Shown: positions 54,720-64,000, counted from the stretch's first letter. The stretch is DNA of 64,000 nucleotides from JBJHCA01 sp050485785 (GCA_050485785.1 JBJHCA010000003.1:1-64000), one strand, 5' to 3'. Numbers and translations: made by a program. Notes: generated by a model not told the origin, from the letters alone.

Positions 54720-55202
54720 ATGAAAAAAACTACTCTGCTGTTCTTGATTTGCGGTACATCGATGATCCTGATGTTGGCATGCGAAAATTATTCCCGTAGC
54801 GATTGGCCATCCGGACCGCTCAATGAACAAATAGATGCCCTTGCCGATCACCATCAGGGCTTTGCGCGCACAATGGTAGAAGTTTCATATCGCTATAAAG
54901 AACTCTACTGGGCCGGCCTGGATAAAAACTGGGAATATGCGCATTATCAGCTGGAGCATATGGAAGAAGCCCTGATCCAGGGATTTGAACGTAGGCCTGC
55001 CAGAAAAGAATCGGCAAGGCAGTTTATGAAAGAAGTGATCCCGGCTGTGTATGAAGCCATTGACACTGCAGACAGCACCCGCTTTGAGCAGGCTATGTCA
55101 CTGATGACTTTACATTGTAACACCTGCCATACTTCTGAAGAAGTACCTTTTTTCAATGTGGTCAGGCCCGAATTCAATAATTCTGTCATTCGGTTAAATT
55201 AA
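54720..55202 (+). CDS. Lipoprotein with a single CxxCH haem motif
   Basis: 160 residues. A lipoprotein signal (LLFLICGTSMILMLAC) is followed by a helical region (LNEQIDALADHHQGFARTM) and, near the C-terminus, CNTCHTSEEVPFF, which fits a c-type haem site. Histidines and methionines before it could be the second axial ligand, but this cannot be decided. It resembles small helical cytochrome-like lipoproteins. It probably sits in the outer face of the membrane or the periplasm. No cytochrome maturation genes are in the window. Alternatively, the CxxCH is an accident, since a helical bundle of this kind does not need haem. Confidence 0.7.
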   Translation: MKKTTLLFLICGTSMILMLACENYSRSDWPSGPLNEQIDALADHHQGFARTMVEVSYRYKELYWAGLDKNWEYAHYQLEHMEEALIQGFERRPARKESARQFMKEVIPAVYEAIDTADSTRFEQAMSLMTLHCNTCHTSEEVPFFNVVRPEFNNSVIRLN

Positions 55203-55324
55203 CATATATTGGTTTTACATATCATGCGATTGCCCCTGATTTATTCTTCAATAGATGAAGTATAACAGTCCAATATTCGTAGTTTTGGATTTTATAGGTA
55301 TTGATTAACCAAAAAATCATTTTT

Positions 55325-55753
55325 ATGGGAATGATCAAAGAATTCAAGGAATTTGCCATGCGTGGCAATGTGGTGGACATGGCCGTGGGTATTGTAATTG
55401 GTGGAGCATTTGGCAGAATTGTTTCATCATTGGTGGCAGATATTGTTATGCCGCCTATTGGCCTTTTGCTCGGGGGCGTTGACTTCAGTGAACTCGCAAT
55501 AACCCTCAGGCCTGAGCAAACGACTGCAGACGGTGAAGTGATTGCTGAAGCCGTGTCGCTCAATTACGGCATGTTCACCATGACAATCATCGATTTTATC
55601 ATTATTGCTTTTGCCATTTTCATGGTGATTCGCGCCATGAATAACCTAAAGCGAAAAAAAGAAACTGCACCTGCAGCACCCCCGCCGACACCGGAACCTT
55701 CCAACGAAGAAAAACTGCTTACGGAGATCAGAGATCTGCTCAAAAAGCAATAA
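55325..55753 (+). CDS. mscL: Large-conductance mechanosensitive channel MscL
   Basis: 142 residues from the ATG at 55325; upstream codons from 55301 are AT-rich and not part of the family. MIKEFKEFAMRGNVVDMAVG and the first membrane helix with IVIGGAFGRIVSSLVADI, then a periplasmic loop, a second helix (FIIIAFAIFMVIRAM) and the C-terminal bundle (SNEEKLLTEIRDLL) identify MscL. It is the safety valve against osmotic downshock. A terminator follows at 55788-55824. Confidence 0.95.
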   Translation: MGMIKEFKEFAMRGNVVDMAVGIVIGGAFGRIVSSLVADIVMPPIGLLLGGVDFSELAITLRPEQTTADGEVIAEAVSLNYGMFTMTIIDFIIIAFAIFMVIRAMNNLKRKKETAPAAPPPTPEPSNEEKLLTEIRDLLKKQ

Positions 55754-55787
55754 TAAACTGTGTTTCGTCGAAAAAATTGAAAAAATT

Positions 55788-55824
55788 AAGGGCTTGTAAG
55801 TATGGGACTTGCCGGCCCTTTTTT
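55788..55824 (+). terminator. Intrinsic terminator after mscL
   Basis: AAGGGC (55788-55793) pairs with GCCCTT (55815-55820); AAGT and ACTT pair inside; the T run is 55819-55824. Confidence 0.7.
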
Positions 55825-55902
55825 ATTGATTATTAATGTGTTAAGTTTTTGTTAAACCCTCCTCCCGGTGAAAACACAATATGCAAACTCAAAAAAAAAT
55901 TA

Positions 55903-55928
55903 TTTGCCAAAATTAATTCCTACATTTG
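55903..55928 (+). promoter_or_regulatory. Possible susCD promoter
   Basis: TTTG (55903-55906), 14 bp, TACATTTG (55921-55928). The spacing is shorter than the 17-23 bp norm. Confidence 0.4.
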
Positions 55929-56054
55929 CCATGTAGTCCAAATATTCGGGGCAGGTTAGGGCCTACCGTACGTTATTATTTTGTGCCACATGGCAGCGAT
56001 TTGCTCCCGTACTTCGTACTACTGTTATTAATTCTTTACTAAAACCTTAAGCAT

Positions 56055-59000
56055 ATGAAAAAACGTTCACTCTTGTTTGTGCTGTCCATGCTGGTAGCTA
56101 CCATAGCATGGTCACAGCGCACCATTACGGGTAATGTTGCCGAAAGAGACGGCGAAGCCCTCATTGGTGCCAGTGTATTTGTGCAGGGTACATCTGTAGG
56201 TACAGTAACTGATCTGGATGGAAACTTTAGCCTGACCTTACCGGAAATCGCAGATGTTTTGGTGGTAAGCTATACAGGCTATCAAACCCGCGAGATCAGA
56301 ATTACTGACGAATCTCATTACGTGATCCTGATGGAAATTGGCTTTGCCATGGACGAAATTGTGGTAGTTGGTTATGGTGTGCAGCAACGACGCAACATTT
56401 CCGGCTCCATTTCATCGGTCAGCGGTGAGGCTATCAGAAACATTCCCGTTCAGTCTTTCGATCAGGCTCTTCAGGGAAAGGCTTCCGGTGTTAACCTTAC
56501 TATGCCTAATGCTGTTTTAGGTAACCCCCCAATTATTCGGGTTCGCGGTTTTAACTCAATTTCAGGTAGCTCCAGCCCGCTGATCATCATCGATGGAGTG
56601 CCGGCATTTGCCGGCGATCTTGGCCGCACAAGTGCTGCAGTTAACCCGCTGGGTGATATCAGCCCTGCTGATATTGAGTCTATTGAAATCCTGAAAGATG
56701 CCTCTGCTACCGCAATTTACGGTTCGCAGGCAGCTAATGGAGTTGTACTGATAACCACTCGCAAAGGTAAAGCCGGTGATACCCGGGTTAACTACGATGT
56801 TAGTGCAGGATGGACTTCTGCTTACCGCCTATACGATCTTATGAATGCAGAACAGTACGTAAGTACAAAAAACCATGCCCGCGAAAACGCCGGCCTTGCT
56901 CCTGCTTACGTTCTCGCATTTGACTCTCAGGGCAATCTGATTGATACCGACTGGAATGAACACATTTACCAAACCGGTTTTCAACACTCCCACGGGCTGA
57001 ATATTTCCGGTGGCAGCAGAAGCACCAGCTATTATCTGGGCCTCAATTATTCTGACAGCGAAGGTATTCTGCGTACCAATACCTACACCCGTAAAGCAGC
57101 GCGGGCTAATATCGATCACAGAATGACCCGCTGGCTCTCATTCGGTGCCAATGTGGGTTATACCAATACCTTCTCCAATTCACCAAGCTCTGGATCACTA
57201 CCCGGCTCAAATTTTGCCACATCAGGTGCAGGTCGTCTTGCGTTTGTTACTGCCCCTATCGTTCCTGCTTTCCTGGAAGACGGTTCATATAACATCGATT
57301 GGGATTTTAACCGTGTAGGTGTTCTTGAAAATACTCAACCTGTTGGGTTCTTCCACCCGGTTTGGCTCCAGGATTTCAACTACGGTAACTCTCAAACTGA
57401 TCGTTTACTGGCATCCGCTAATGCAAACATCAAATTTACCGAAGGCCTGATTTTCCGCAGCGTGTTTGGTATAGATGAAAGCATGATTGAATCCAAGCAG
57501 TTTTGGCATCCGGATCATGGAGACGGCAGAACCCGTGGTGGCGACGCTTTCAATTATTTTGACAGAAGAAGCCGCTGGAACTGGACCAACACCCTCAATT
57601 ACATGTTTACCATAGCCGATGATCTGGATTTTAACCTGTTGGTGGGAACAGAAGAGCGCCACTCTAAATTCAATGGCTGGAGTGCATGGAGATCTGAATT
57701 GGGCGATCCTTTCTTCAGAAACTTCCAAGGTAACTGGGTAAACGAAATGGTACCTCCTGCTCAGCCGCTTTCCGAAAACTACTTTGTTTCATATTTCGGG
57801 CGTATGAATATGAACTGGGCCGGAAAATATTACCTTGAATTGAGCGGACGGAGAGACGGCTTCTCCGGCCTGGCTGCCGACAACAAGTATGGAAACTTTG
57901 GCGGTGTATCGGCTATGTGGAATATCTCCCGAGAAGACTTTTTTGCTGATGGCGGCTTGGGTAATACCTTCTCTGACTTAAGAATCAAATCAAGTTACGG
58001 TAAAGTGGGTAATATTTCCGGTGTTGGAAGCTATGCATCTCTCTTCCTTTATGGTGCAGGAACGTACAACAGCGAGAGCTCACTGTTCTTTAACCAGGCG
58101 GGAAATGCCGATCTCGAGTGGGAAACCAGCAAGAAATTTGACATTGGCCTGGCTTTTGGTTTGATGAACGACCGTTTCCAGTTTGATATCGGATACTTCC
58201 AGACTGACATCGACGGTCTTATCCTGAATGTTCCGCAATCACCATCAAAAGGTATTCCGGGCAACGTACTACCTCAGAACGTTGGTTCTATGATCAATCG
58301 CGGCGTTGAATTTGAAATGACCAGCTACAACGTAACTCGCAGAGATTTTAGCTGGACTACCAATTTCAACCTCACTTACCTGAAGAATGAAGTGACTTCC
58401 CTGGCTGAAGGCGTTCCTTTTATTGCCGGTGTTACTCACCTTGAAACTACCAACAGAACCCTGGTTGGCCAGCCACTCGGTATGATCTGGGGTGTTGAAA
58501 CTTTGGGAGTTGATCCTGCTACAGGTCGCAGAATGTTTAACAGAATCAATGAAGATGGTACTACTACTGTAGTTTACTATGGCCATGGTTCAAACTGGCC
58601 TGAAGGTCAAGCCGGATGGAGAGAAGCTGATGGCACCTCCTCAAGAGCAATTAACATTACTGATGACGGCGTTCCTCTTGGAAGCCCAATACCAAAGTTC
58701 TTTGGTGGTCTTGATAACACATTCACATTTAGAGATCTTGACTTTAACATTGGCCTGACCTATGCCATTGATGTATATGTTTATAACGGCTCAAAAGCAG
58801 GACTTCGCGACCAACGTAACTGGCAAAATGAAGCCTATGTGGCTGAAAACTACTGGCGTGAACCCGGTCAGGACACTGATATTCCAAAACCGGTATGGGG
58901 AGATAACGTTTCCAACGGATCAACAATGGTTCAGTCTCAAAATGTAGAAAGAGCTGACTTCCTGAAAGTAAGAAACCTGAGCCTGGGTTATACTTTCCGC

Positions 59001-59198
59001 GATACACTGATTAGGAATGCTGGTATCAATAGTATCAGATTGTATGTGCAGGTATTTAATGCACTCACCATTACCGGTTATTCCGGTGCAGATCCTGAGA
59101 TTTCATCCATGGGCGATACCAACCTGGCTCCCGGTGTAGACAGAAACACCATACCACAGGCCAGAACCGTTGCTATTGGTGCTAACATTTCTTTCTAA
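56055..59198 (+). CDS. SusC/RagA-type TonB-dependent outer-membrane transporter
   Basis: 1047 residues. A signal peptide (LLFVLSMLVATIAWSQ) precedes a carboxypeptidase-like domain (ITGNVAERDGEALIGASVF, GTVTDLDGNFSL), a TonB-box area (MDEIVVVGYG), a plug domain (GSISSVSGEAIRNIPVQSFDQ, DASATAIYGSQAANGVVLI) and a beta-barrel ending in VAIGANISF. It forms the barrel of a nutrient uptake pair with the SusD protein downstream. Neither glycoside hydrolase nor sensor genes flank it, so the substrate is unknown; peptides and glycans are both possible. Confidence 0.95.
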   Translation: MKKRSLLFVLSMLVATIAWSQRTITGNVAERDGEALIGASVFVQGTSVGTVTDLDGNFSLTLPEIADVLVVSYTGYQTREIRITDESHYVILMEIGFAMDEIVVVGYGVQQRRNISGSISSVSGEAIRNIPVQSFDQALQGKASGVNLTMPNAVLGNPPIIRVRGFNSISGSSSPLIIIDGVPAFAGDLGRTSAAVNPLGDISPADIESIEILKDASATAIYGSQAANGVVLITTRKGKAGDTRVNYDVSAGWTSAYRLYDLMNAEQYVSTKNHARENAGLAPAYVLAFDSQGNLIDTDWNEHIYQTGFQHSHGLNISGGSRSTSYYLGLNYSDSEGILRTNTYTRKAARANIDHRMTRWLSFGANVGYTNTFSNSPSSGSLPGSNFATSGAGRLAFVTAPIVPAFLEDGSYNIDWDFNRVGVLENTQPVGFFHPVWLQDFNYGNSQTDRLLASANANIKFTEGLIFRSVFGIDESMIESKQFWHPDHGDGRTRGGDAFNYFDRRSRWNWTNTLNYMFTIADDLDFNLLVGTEERHSKFNGWSAWRSELGDPFFRNFQGNWVNEMVPPAQPLSENYFVSYFGRMNMNWAGKYYLELSGRRDGFSGLAADNKYGNFGGVSAMWNISREDFFADGGLGNTFSDLRIKSSYGKVGNISGVGSYASLFLYGAGTYNSESSLFFNQAGNADLEWETSKKFDIGLAFGLMNDRFQFDIGYFQTDIDGLILNVPQSPSKGIPGNVLPQNVGSMINRGVEFEMTSYNVTRRDFSWTTNFNLTYLKNEVTSLAEGVPFIAGVTHLETTNRTLVGQPLGMIWGVETLGVDPATGRRMFNRINEDGTTTVVYYGHGSNWPEGQAGWREADGTSSRAINITDDGVPLGSPIPKFFGGLDNTFTFRDLDFNIGLTYAIDVYVYNGSKAGLRDQRNWQNEAYVAENYWREPGQDTDIPKPVWGDNVSNGSTMVQSQNVERADFLKVRNLSLGYTFRDTLIRNAGINSIRLYVQVFNALTITGYSGADPEISSMGDTNLAPGVDRNTIPQARTVAIGANISF

Positions 59199-59219
59199 TC
59201 TCTAAACTTTGATGTAACC

Positions 59220-60689
59220 ATGAAGAATATTAAAATATTTTCATTCCTGGCCTTACTGATTTCCCTGGGATTCAGTTCGTGCTTTACCGATCTGTTAGAT
59301 CCGGTACCGGAAACAGCTATATCTGATCTTTCTGCTTTTGATACAAAAGACAGAATTGAAGCACAGGTAAATGGTATCTACTCTTCATTTAAACATGGCC
59401 AATACCTTGGTGGCCGTTACCAGGTCTACAATGACATCCGCGGCGATGACTGGCTCAACCTGCAGCAAAATGGTGTAACCGGTCTCTTAACCTGGAACCA
59501 TACACTGACATCTTCTGCTAACGAAGTACAAAACCTCTGGGGACAAATTTATGCGGCCGTAAATCGCGTCAATATGTTCGTTGACGGTCTGGCCGAAAAC
59601 CAATCCCGACTTCTGGATGAAGGAATCATGACGCAAGAAGAGATCAATCAGTTCAGGGGGGAAGCGTTGGCATTGAGAGGCATGGCTTATCACCATCTCA
59701 TTCAGCTTTATGCTCAACCTTATAACAAAAACCCCAATGACTGGGGTGCCATTCTCAGAATCACAGCTCAACGTTCCTCTGCAGATAACGATATGGCCAG
59801 ATCAACTTTGGAAGAAACTTATGCACAGATCCTCAGTGACCTGAATGAAGCTGAAAACCTGCTACCAGAAAGAAGCGGAGCCAATAATGCTCTTTCTGTA
59901 ACCAGAATGCACAAAGGCACGGTTATCGCACTTAAAACCAGAGTTTACCTCCACATGAGCCGATATGGTGACGTTATTGCTGAAGCCAACAAGATTGTTT
60001 CCGCTTCTGCTCCGTTTACTTCGCCTTCAGGTGTTCAGTACGCTCTGCACGGAAATTTTGAAGAAGTATTCTCTAACTATACCTCTTCTGAAGCCATCTT
60101 CTCCATTCCTATGACGCCTACTGAGCAGCCTGGAACTCAAAATGGCCTCGCCCATTACTTCTCTGCTTCTCCGATTGGAAACAACGAGTACGCTATTAAT
60201 CAAAGCGGGCCACTATGGACCAGCTCTGCATTCATGGAAACCGATCACCGGAAAACGCTGGTACAGGAAAGAACTATTCAGGGTGTTGACCACCTCTTTA
60301 TCGATAAGTATAAAGAATCACCACATCTTGACTGGGCTCCGGTTATCCGCTATGCTGAAGTTCTGCTTAACCTGGCCGAAGCAGAAGCACGTCAAAACGG
60401 CGTATCTGCCAGAGCTCTGGCTTTACTGAATGCAGTTTATCTCCGCTCTAACCCTGAAGCATTGCCGCTTGATGGATTTGGCAGTGCAGATAGCTTCATT
60501 GCACGCGTAATGCTTGAGCGCAATATGGAATTTTTAGGCGAAGGTATCCGGAATATGGATACGCAAAGAACTGTATCATCTCACGGTGCCAAAGAAAATG
60601 TTGGCGCTGTTGGACCAAGCGATAACAGGTATGTATGGCCAATTCCGCAAACTGAGTTAAACACCAATAACCTGGTTCAGCAAAACTAA
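59220..60689 (+). CDS. SusD/RagB-type lipoprotein
   Basis: 489 residues. The lipoprotein signal (LLISLGFSSC) is followed by the typical start TDLLDPVPETAISDLSAF, helical TPR-like regions (AALRGMAYHH in variant form, RGEALALRGMAYHHLIQLY), and the C-terminal VMLERNMEFLGEGIRNMD, ending with VWPIPQTELNTN. It caps the SusC barrel and captures the substrate at the surface. The gene lies 21 bp after susC and is followed by a strong terminator, so the pair is one unit. Confidence 0.95.
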   Translation: MKNIKIFSFLALLISLGFSSCFTDLLDPVPETAISDLSAFDTKDRIEAQVNGIYSSFKHGQYLGGRYQVYNDIRGDDWLNLQQNGVTGLLTWNHTLTSSANEVQNLWGQIYAAVNRVNMFVDGLAENQSRLLDEGIMTQEEINQFRGEALALRGMAYHHLIQLYAQPYNKNPNDWGAILRITAQRSSADNDMARSTLEETYAQILSDLNEAENLLPERSGANNALSVTRMHKGTVIALKTRVYLHMSRYGDVIAEANKIVSASAPFTSPSGVQYALHGNFEEVFSNYTSSEAIFSIPMTPTEQPGTQNGLAHYFSASPIGNNEYAINQSGPLWTSSAFMETDHRKTLVQERTIQGVDHLFIDKYKESPHLDWAPVIRYAEVLLNLAEAEARQNGVSARALALLNAVYLRSNPEALPLDGFGSADSFIARVMLERNMEFLGEGIRNMDTQRTVSSHGAKENVGAVGPSDNRYVWPIPQTELNTNNLVQQN

Positions 60690-60708
60690 AACCTTAATTA
60701 TACCTGCT

Positions 60709-60749
60709 TAAGGGGTAGAGCTTTTTCGGAAGCTCTGCCCTTTTTTTTT
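60709..60749 (+). terminator. Intrinsic terminator of the susCD operon
   Basis: AGGGGTAGAGCTT (60711-60723) pairs with AAGCTCTGCCC (60730-60740) including one G-T pair, followed by nine T (60741-60749). Confidence 0.9.
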
Positions 60750-60810
60750 ACTAAAAACCCATAAATACCACTTTGCAACTATTCAACCGTTTCCCGGTTT
60801 CTCAAACAAA

Positions 60811-61515
60811 ATGCTATTTATGTCAACCATACTCCCTGCTCTTATCCTTTTGTTGTTCACAGGCTCAGGCATGCACAACGAACAAGATGACCGAAAAACA
60901 CGTATCATATATGTTTTTGACCCCTTATGTGGCTGGTGCTTCGGTTTTGCACCGGTAATCACTGATATGGTTGACAAGCACGAACAACATTTTCACTTTG
61001 AAATAATCAGTGGCGGCATGATTACCGGAAATAGGGAAGGCCCTATCAGGTCTATGTCTGATTACATTCTGAACGCCATCCCCAGGCTTGAAGCTACTAC
61101 AGGTGTCAGTATCGGGCAGCCTTATGTTGACCTGGTAAGAGACGGAAGCTATCACGCATCATCGGTAATGCCTTCCAAAGCGCTGGTGGTGTTTAAACAT
61201 CTCAGCAATAACTACCATTTCCGCTTTGCCCATGACATACAAAAGGCCATGTTTGTGCAGGGCAAAAGTCTTAATCAAATGGCAACCTATTTGGAGATTC
61301 TTAAACAGTACCCAATAAATCCAGATGAGTTTATAGCCTGCATGAATGATGATGCTTTCCATCAGAGAACGCTGGATGAATTCAGACAGGCTGCCTCCAT
61401 GGGAGCAACGGCATATCCAACCTTGATAGTAAAAGAACAAAACAATCTCAATGTCCTGAGCAGGGGTTATATAACCTCCGTGGAACTGGAAAACAGGCTG
61501 AAAAAACTGAAGTAG
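60811..61515 (+). CDS. DsbA/FrnE-family thiol oxidoreductase-like protein
   Basis: 234 residues. A short hydrophobic N-terminus (STILPALILLLFTGSG) is probably a signal or anchor segment. The motif VFDPLCGWCFGFAPVI gives the C-x-x-C redox site (CGWC) of the FrnE/DsbA-like family, and GATAYPTLIV is the cis-Pro loop. An alternative start is M4 at 60820. Likely a periplasmic thiol-disulfide protein; its partner is unknown. No clear regulation is seen, and a copy of the T-rich motif follows. Confidence 0.85.
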   Translation: MLFMSTILPALILLLFTGSGMHNEQDDRKTRIIYVFDPLCGWCFGFAPVITDMVDKHEQHFHFEIISGGMITGNREGPIRSMSDYILNAIPRLEATTGVSIGQPYVDLVRDGSYHASSVMPSKALVVFKHLSNNYHFRFAHDIQKAMFVQGKSLNQMATYLEILKQYPINPDEFIACMNDDAFHQRTLDEFRQAASMGATAYPTLIVKEQNNLNVLSRGYITSVELENRLKKLK

Positions 61516-61535
61516 CACTTTTCACGGTTTTTGAC

Positions 61536-61557
61536 TTTTGATACATATCTCTTTGTT
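61536..61557. repeat. Copy of a T-rich dispersed motif (before carB)
   Basis: The bases read TTTTGATACATATCTCTTTG followed by TT, a looser match to the ATATCTTTTTGTT core. Confidence 0.3.
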
Positions 61558-61681
61558 TTTATAGCCTTGCTAATGTTGGTAATGCTTGTTTTTTAGCTGA
61601 TTTTCACGTGTTTAAGCTCAAATGAATAATCAGCTTTGCGATATACTTTATTTCGGATAATGCCGAAAATGGTGAAATTGC

Positions 61682-61689
61682 TACCTTTG
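61682..61689 (+). promoter_or_regulatory. Possible -7 box of carB
   Basis: TACCTTTG lies 36 bp before the carB ATG. No TTG at the normal -33 distance; the upstream TTTCGG is the nearest similar sequence. Confidence 0.4.
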
Positions 61690-61725
61690 CAGGAATTTGT
61701 TCCGACCGGTTAATTCCTTATATTC

Positions 61726-64000
61726 ATGCCAAAAGATACTTCAATACGCTCCGTGCTCATTATCGGAAGCGGACCTATTATTATTGGACAGGCCTGCGAA
61801 TTTGATTATTCCGGCTCGCAGGCGGCCCGATCGCTCAGGGAAGAAGGTATAGAAGTAATCCTGATCAATTCTAACCCGGCCACCATCATGACCGACCCGG
61901 TAATGGCCGATCATGTTTACCTCAAACCACTTAGTGTTGAAAGCCTGAGGGAAATTCTGGAAGCCCATGATGTGGATGCCGTATTGCCTACAATGGGTGG
62001 GCAAACGGCCCTCAATCTGGCCATAGAAGCAGATAAACAAGGCTTATGGGAAGAGTTTAATGTCCGGCTGATCGGTGTGGATATCAATGCCATAGAACTG
62101 GCCGAAAACAGGGAAGCTTTCAAGCAATTGATGGCCAAACTGGGTCTGCGGGTGGCCGATTCCTTTATCGCCAATTCCTTCCTTGAAGGGAAAGAGGCCG
62201 CGCAAAAGATTGGATTCCCGCTCGTTATCAGGCCTTCGTACACTTTGGGCGGCTCCGGTGGCGGCTTTGTTATGGAAGAGAAGGATTTTGACAGTGCCCT
62301 CCGAAGAGGATTGGAAGCATCACCTACCCATGAGGTGCTCATAGAAAAAGCTGTCCTGGGTTGGAAGGAATTTGAACTGGAATTGCTCAGAGACCTGGCC
62401 GATAATGTTGCCATCATTTGTACGGTTGAAAACTTTGACCCCATGGGCATTCATACCGGCGACAGCATTACAGTGGCCCCGGCTATGACCCTCTCCGATA
62501 CCGCATTCCAGCATATGAGAAACTGTGCCATCAAAATGATGCGGGCATTGGGCAATTTTTCAGGAGGCTGTAATGTGCAGTTTGCCATTCACCCCGATAC
62601 GGAAGAACTGATACCGGTTGAGATCAACCCCAGAGTATCCAGATCATCAGCACTGGCCAGTAAAGCCACAGGCTATCCCATTGCGAAAATTGCTGCTAAG
62701 CTTGCAATCGGCTATCATCTTGATGAGCTTAAAAATCAGATCACCGGATCAACTTCCGCTTACTTTGAGCCTTCCCTCGATTATGTAATTGTCAAAATTC
62801 CACGCTGGAACTTTAATAAATTTCCAGGCTCAAACTACGAGCTGGGGCTCCAAATGAAATCCGTGGGAGAAGTGATGGCCATAGGCCGAAGCTTTACTGA
62901 AGCACTGCAAAAAGCCTGTCAAAGCCTGGAAAACGATCGTGACGGGCTGGGAGCTGACAAGAAAGAATGGATACGCACTGCTGACATTCTGGAACGGCTT
63001 GAAAAAGTGAGCGAAGACAGGGTCTTCAGACTTAAAGATGCTCTCAGACTGGGAGTACCGGTAAAAACCATCCAGAAGCTTACCCGCATCGACCCCTGGT
63101 TCATTACCCAGATCCAGGACCTTGTGAAACTCGAGAACAAGCTGATGCGCTATAATGTGGCTGAAGATATCCCCTATGATATTATGCTCGAACTAAAGCG
63201 CAATGGCTACTCTGATGCACAACTAGCCTGGCTGCTCAGAATCCGCGAATCCGAAGTGTATCGCCAGCGAAAAGCTCTGGGCATCATGCGAACCTATAAA
63301 ATGGTTGACACCTGTGCCGCAGAGTTCGAAGCCCGTACACCTTACTTTTATTCGACTTTCGAATCAGAAAACGAAAGTATCCCTTCAGACCGGAAAAAAA
63401 TTATCGTTCTCGGCTCCGGCCCTAACCGCATAGGGCAGGGAATCGAGTTCGACTATTGCTGTGTTCATGGATTGCTGGCTATCAAAGATGCCGGATATGA
63501 AGCCATCATGATCAACTGTAACCCCGAAACGGTGAGTACAGACTTTGACATGGCCGATAAACTCTATTTTGAACCGGTGTACTGGGAGCATATCCGGGAG
63601 ATCATTGAGCTTGAAAAACCCGAGGGTGTTATCGTTCAATTGGGTGGGCAAACAGCGCTGAAACTGGCCGCAACTTTCCATAAACACAACATTCCCATCA
63701 TCGGCACTTCATATGAATCCCTTGACCTGGCCGAAGACCGGGGTGCTTTTTCCGATCTGCTCAAAGACCTCGACATTCCCTATCCCCGTTATGGCGCAGC
63801 GGAAACTGCAGAAGAAGCTCTTCAAATAGCTCATCAGGTCACCTATCCGGTACTGGTAAGACCCTCATACGTATTGGGTGGCCAAAGGATGCGCATTGTG
63901 ATCAATGATACAGAACTGGAACAGCAGGTGCTTACCATACTTAAAGACATGCCCTACAACCGCATCCTGATCGACCAGTTTCTGGAACGCGCCAAGGAAG
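61726..64000 (+). CDS. carB: Carbamoyl-phosphate synthase large subunit (3' end outside window)
   Basis: About 758 codons are present. The start ATG gives MPKDTSIRSVLIIGSGPI, the standard beginning. The first half has FDYSGSQAARSLREEG, the ATP-grasp motifs VIRPSYTLGGSGGGF and EINPRVSRSSALASKATGYP, then the oligomerisation region; the second synthetase unit begins GSGPNRIGQGIEFDYCCVH and continues past the window. CarB makes carbamoyl phosphate from bicarbonate, ATP and the ammonia from CarA for arginine and pyrimidine synthesis. carA is not in the window. No frame breaks. Confidence 0.97.
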   Translation, partial: MPKDTSIRSVLIIGSGPIIIGQACEFDYSGSQAARSLREEGIEVILINSNPATIMTDPVMADHVYLKPLSVESLREILEAHDVDAVLPTMGGQTALNLAIEADKQGLWEEFNVRLIGVDINAIELAENREAFKQLMAKLGLRVADSFIANSFLEGKEAAQKIGFPLVIRPSYTLGGSGGGFVMEEKDFDSALRRGLEASPTHEVLIEKAVLGWKEFELELLRDLADNVAIICTVENFDPMGIHTGDSITVAPAMTLSDTAFQHMRNCAIKMMRALGNFSGGCNVQFAIHPDTEELIPVEINPRVSRSSALASKATGYPIAKIAAKLAIGYHLDELKNQITGSTSAYFEPSLDYVIVKIPRWNFNKFPGSNYELGLQMKSVGEVMAIGRSFTEALQKACQSLENDRDGLGADKKEWIRTADILERLEKVSEDRVFRLKDALRLGVPVKTIQKLTRIDPWFITQIQDLVKLENKLMRYNVAEDIPYDIMLELKRNGYSDAQLAWLLRIRESEVYRQRKALGIMRTYKMVDTCAAEFEARTPYFYSTFESENESIPSDRKKIIVLGSGPNRIGQGIEFDYCCVHGLLAIKDAGYEAIMINCNPETVSTDFDMADKLYFEPVYWEHIREIIELEKPEGVIVQLGGQTALKLAATFHKHNIPIIGTSYESLDLAEDRGAFSDLLKDLDIPYPRYGAAETAEEALQIAHQVTYPVLVRPSYVLGGQRMRIVINDTELEQQVLTILKDMPYNRILIDQFLERAKE

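Larger units (their letters stand above)
55754..56054. other. Intergenic region before susC
   Basis: The 301 bp hold the mscL terminator and a promoter-like pair. The remaining leader of about 120 bases has no recognised structure. Confidence 0.5.

Noticed and set aside
55991..56004. TGGCAG...TTGC sequence before susC that resembles a sigma-54 promoter
   Set aside because: The GG and GC are 9 bp apart; the required spacing is 10, and the -7 type box upstream explains the gene better.

Overview
The window is a 64 kb piece of a Bacteroidota chromosome, probably a draft assembly because it holds one run of ten N. Evidence for the phylum: a SusC/SusD pair, a PorZ-like protein and C-terminal type A sorting domains of the type 9 secretion system (T9SS), an F-ATPase operon (atpBEFHAG) without atpD and atpC, Omp28 and DUF6029-like envelope proteins, and several promoters of the TTG/TAnnTTTG type. 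The class within the phylum (Saprospiria, Flavobacteriia or other) cannot be settled from sequence reading alone. No rRNA, tRNA, CRISPR array, phage or transposase gene was seen. Most of the window is housekeeping.

Layout. 1-4785: the 3' part of a very large secreted adhesin-like gene, broken by the N run, with PPC-like sandwich domains, a CUB domain, sixteen four-cysteine repeats, a dockerin-like pair, a cohesin-like region and a T9SS sorting domain. It ends at a bidirectional terminator shared with the converging operon. 15548-4873 (minus): nine closely packed genes: pdhC, a CoA-binding protein, an NtrC-type regulator, hflX, an M29 aminopeptidase, nadD, porZ, recO and a conserved protein of unknown function. 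15928-21399 (plus): recR, a fused glycosyltransferase, a secreted protein and a VWA-like membrane protein. 21615-29530: a lipoprotein, priA, murB, small envelope proteins, a ferredoxin-type reductase and dprA. 29993-36778: a membrane protein plus a HEAT/cyclophilin lipoprotein, a thioredoxin-fold protein, an M15 peptidase, then rpoN, a membrane protein and an RsmI-like methyltransferase. 36879-42791: a lipoprotein, a small inverted-repeat element and the ATP synthase operon.

43002-55753: an M43-type metalloprotease with TPRs, a sodium/solute symporter, a gamma-carbonic-anhydrase-like protein, an Omp28/DUF6029/TlpA envelope-redox group, dacB, parC, a c-type cytochrome-like lipoprotein and mscL. 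56055-60689: a SusC/SusD outer-membrane uptake pair ending in a strong terminator. 60811-64000: a DsbA/FrnE-like protein and the first two thirds of carB, cut by the window end.

The genes most worth a second look are the cysteine-repeat adhesin, the regulator with an altered sigma-54 contact loop (in the same window as rpoN), the in-frame insertion in recO next to a short motif that recurs in four intergenic regions, the glycosyltransferase fused to a reduced sugar-phosphate transferase, the HEAT/cyclophilin lipoprotein, and a 138 bp inverted-repeat-bounded element downstream of atpG. I saw no clearly new defence or mobile system.
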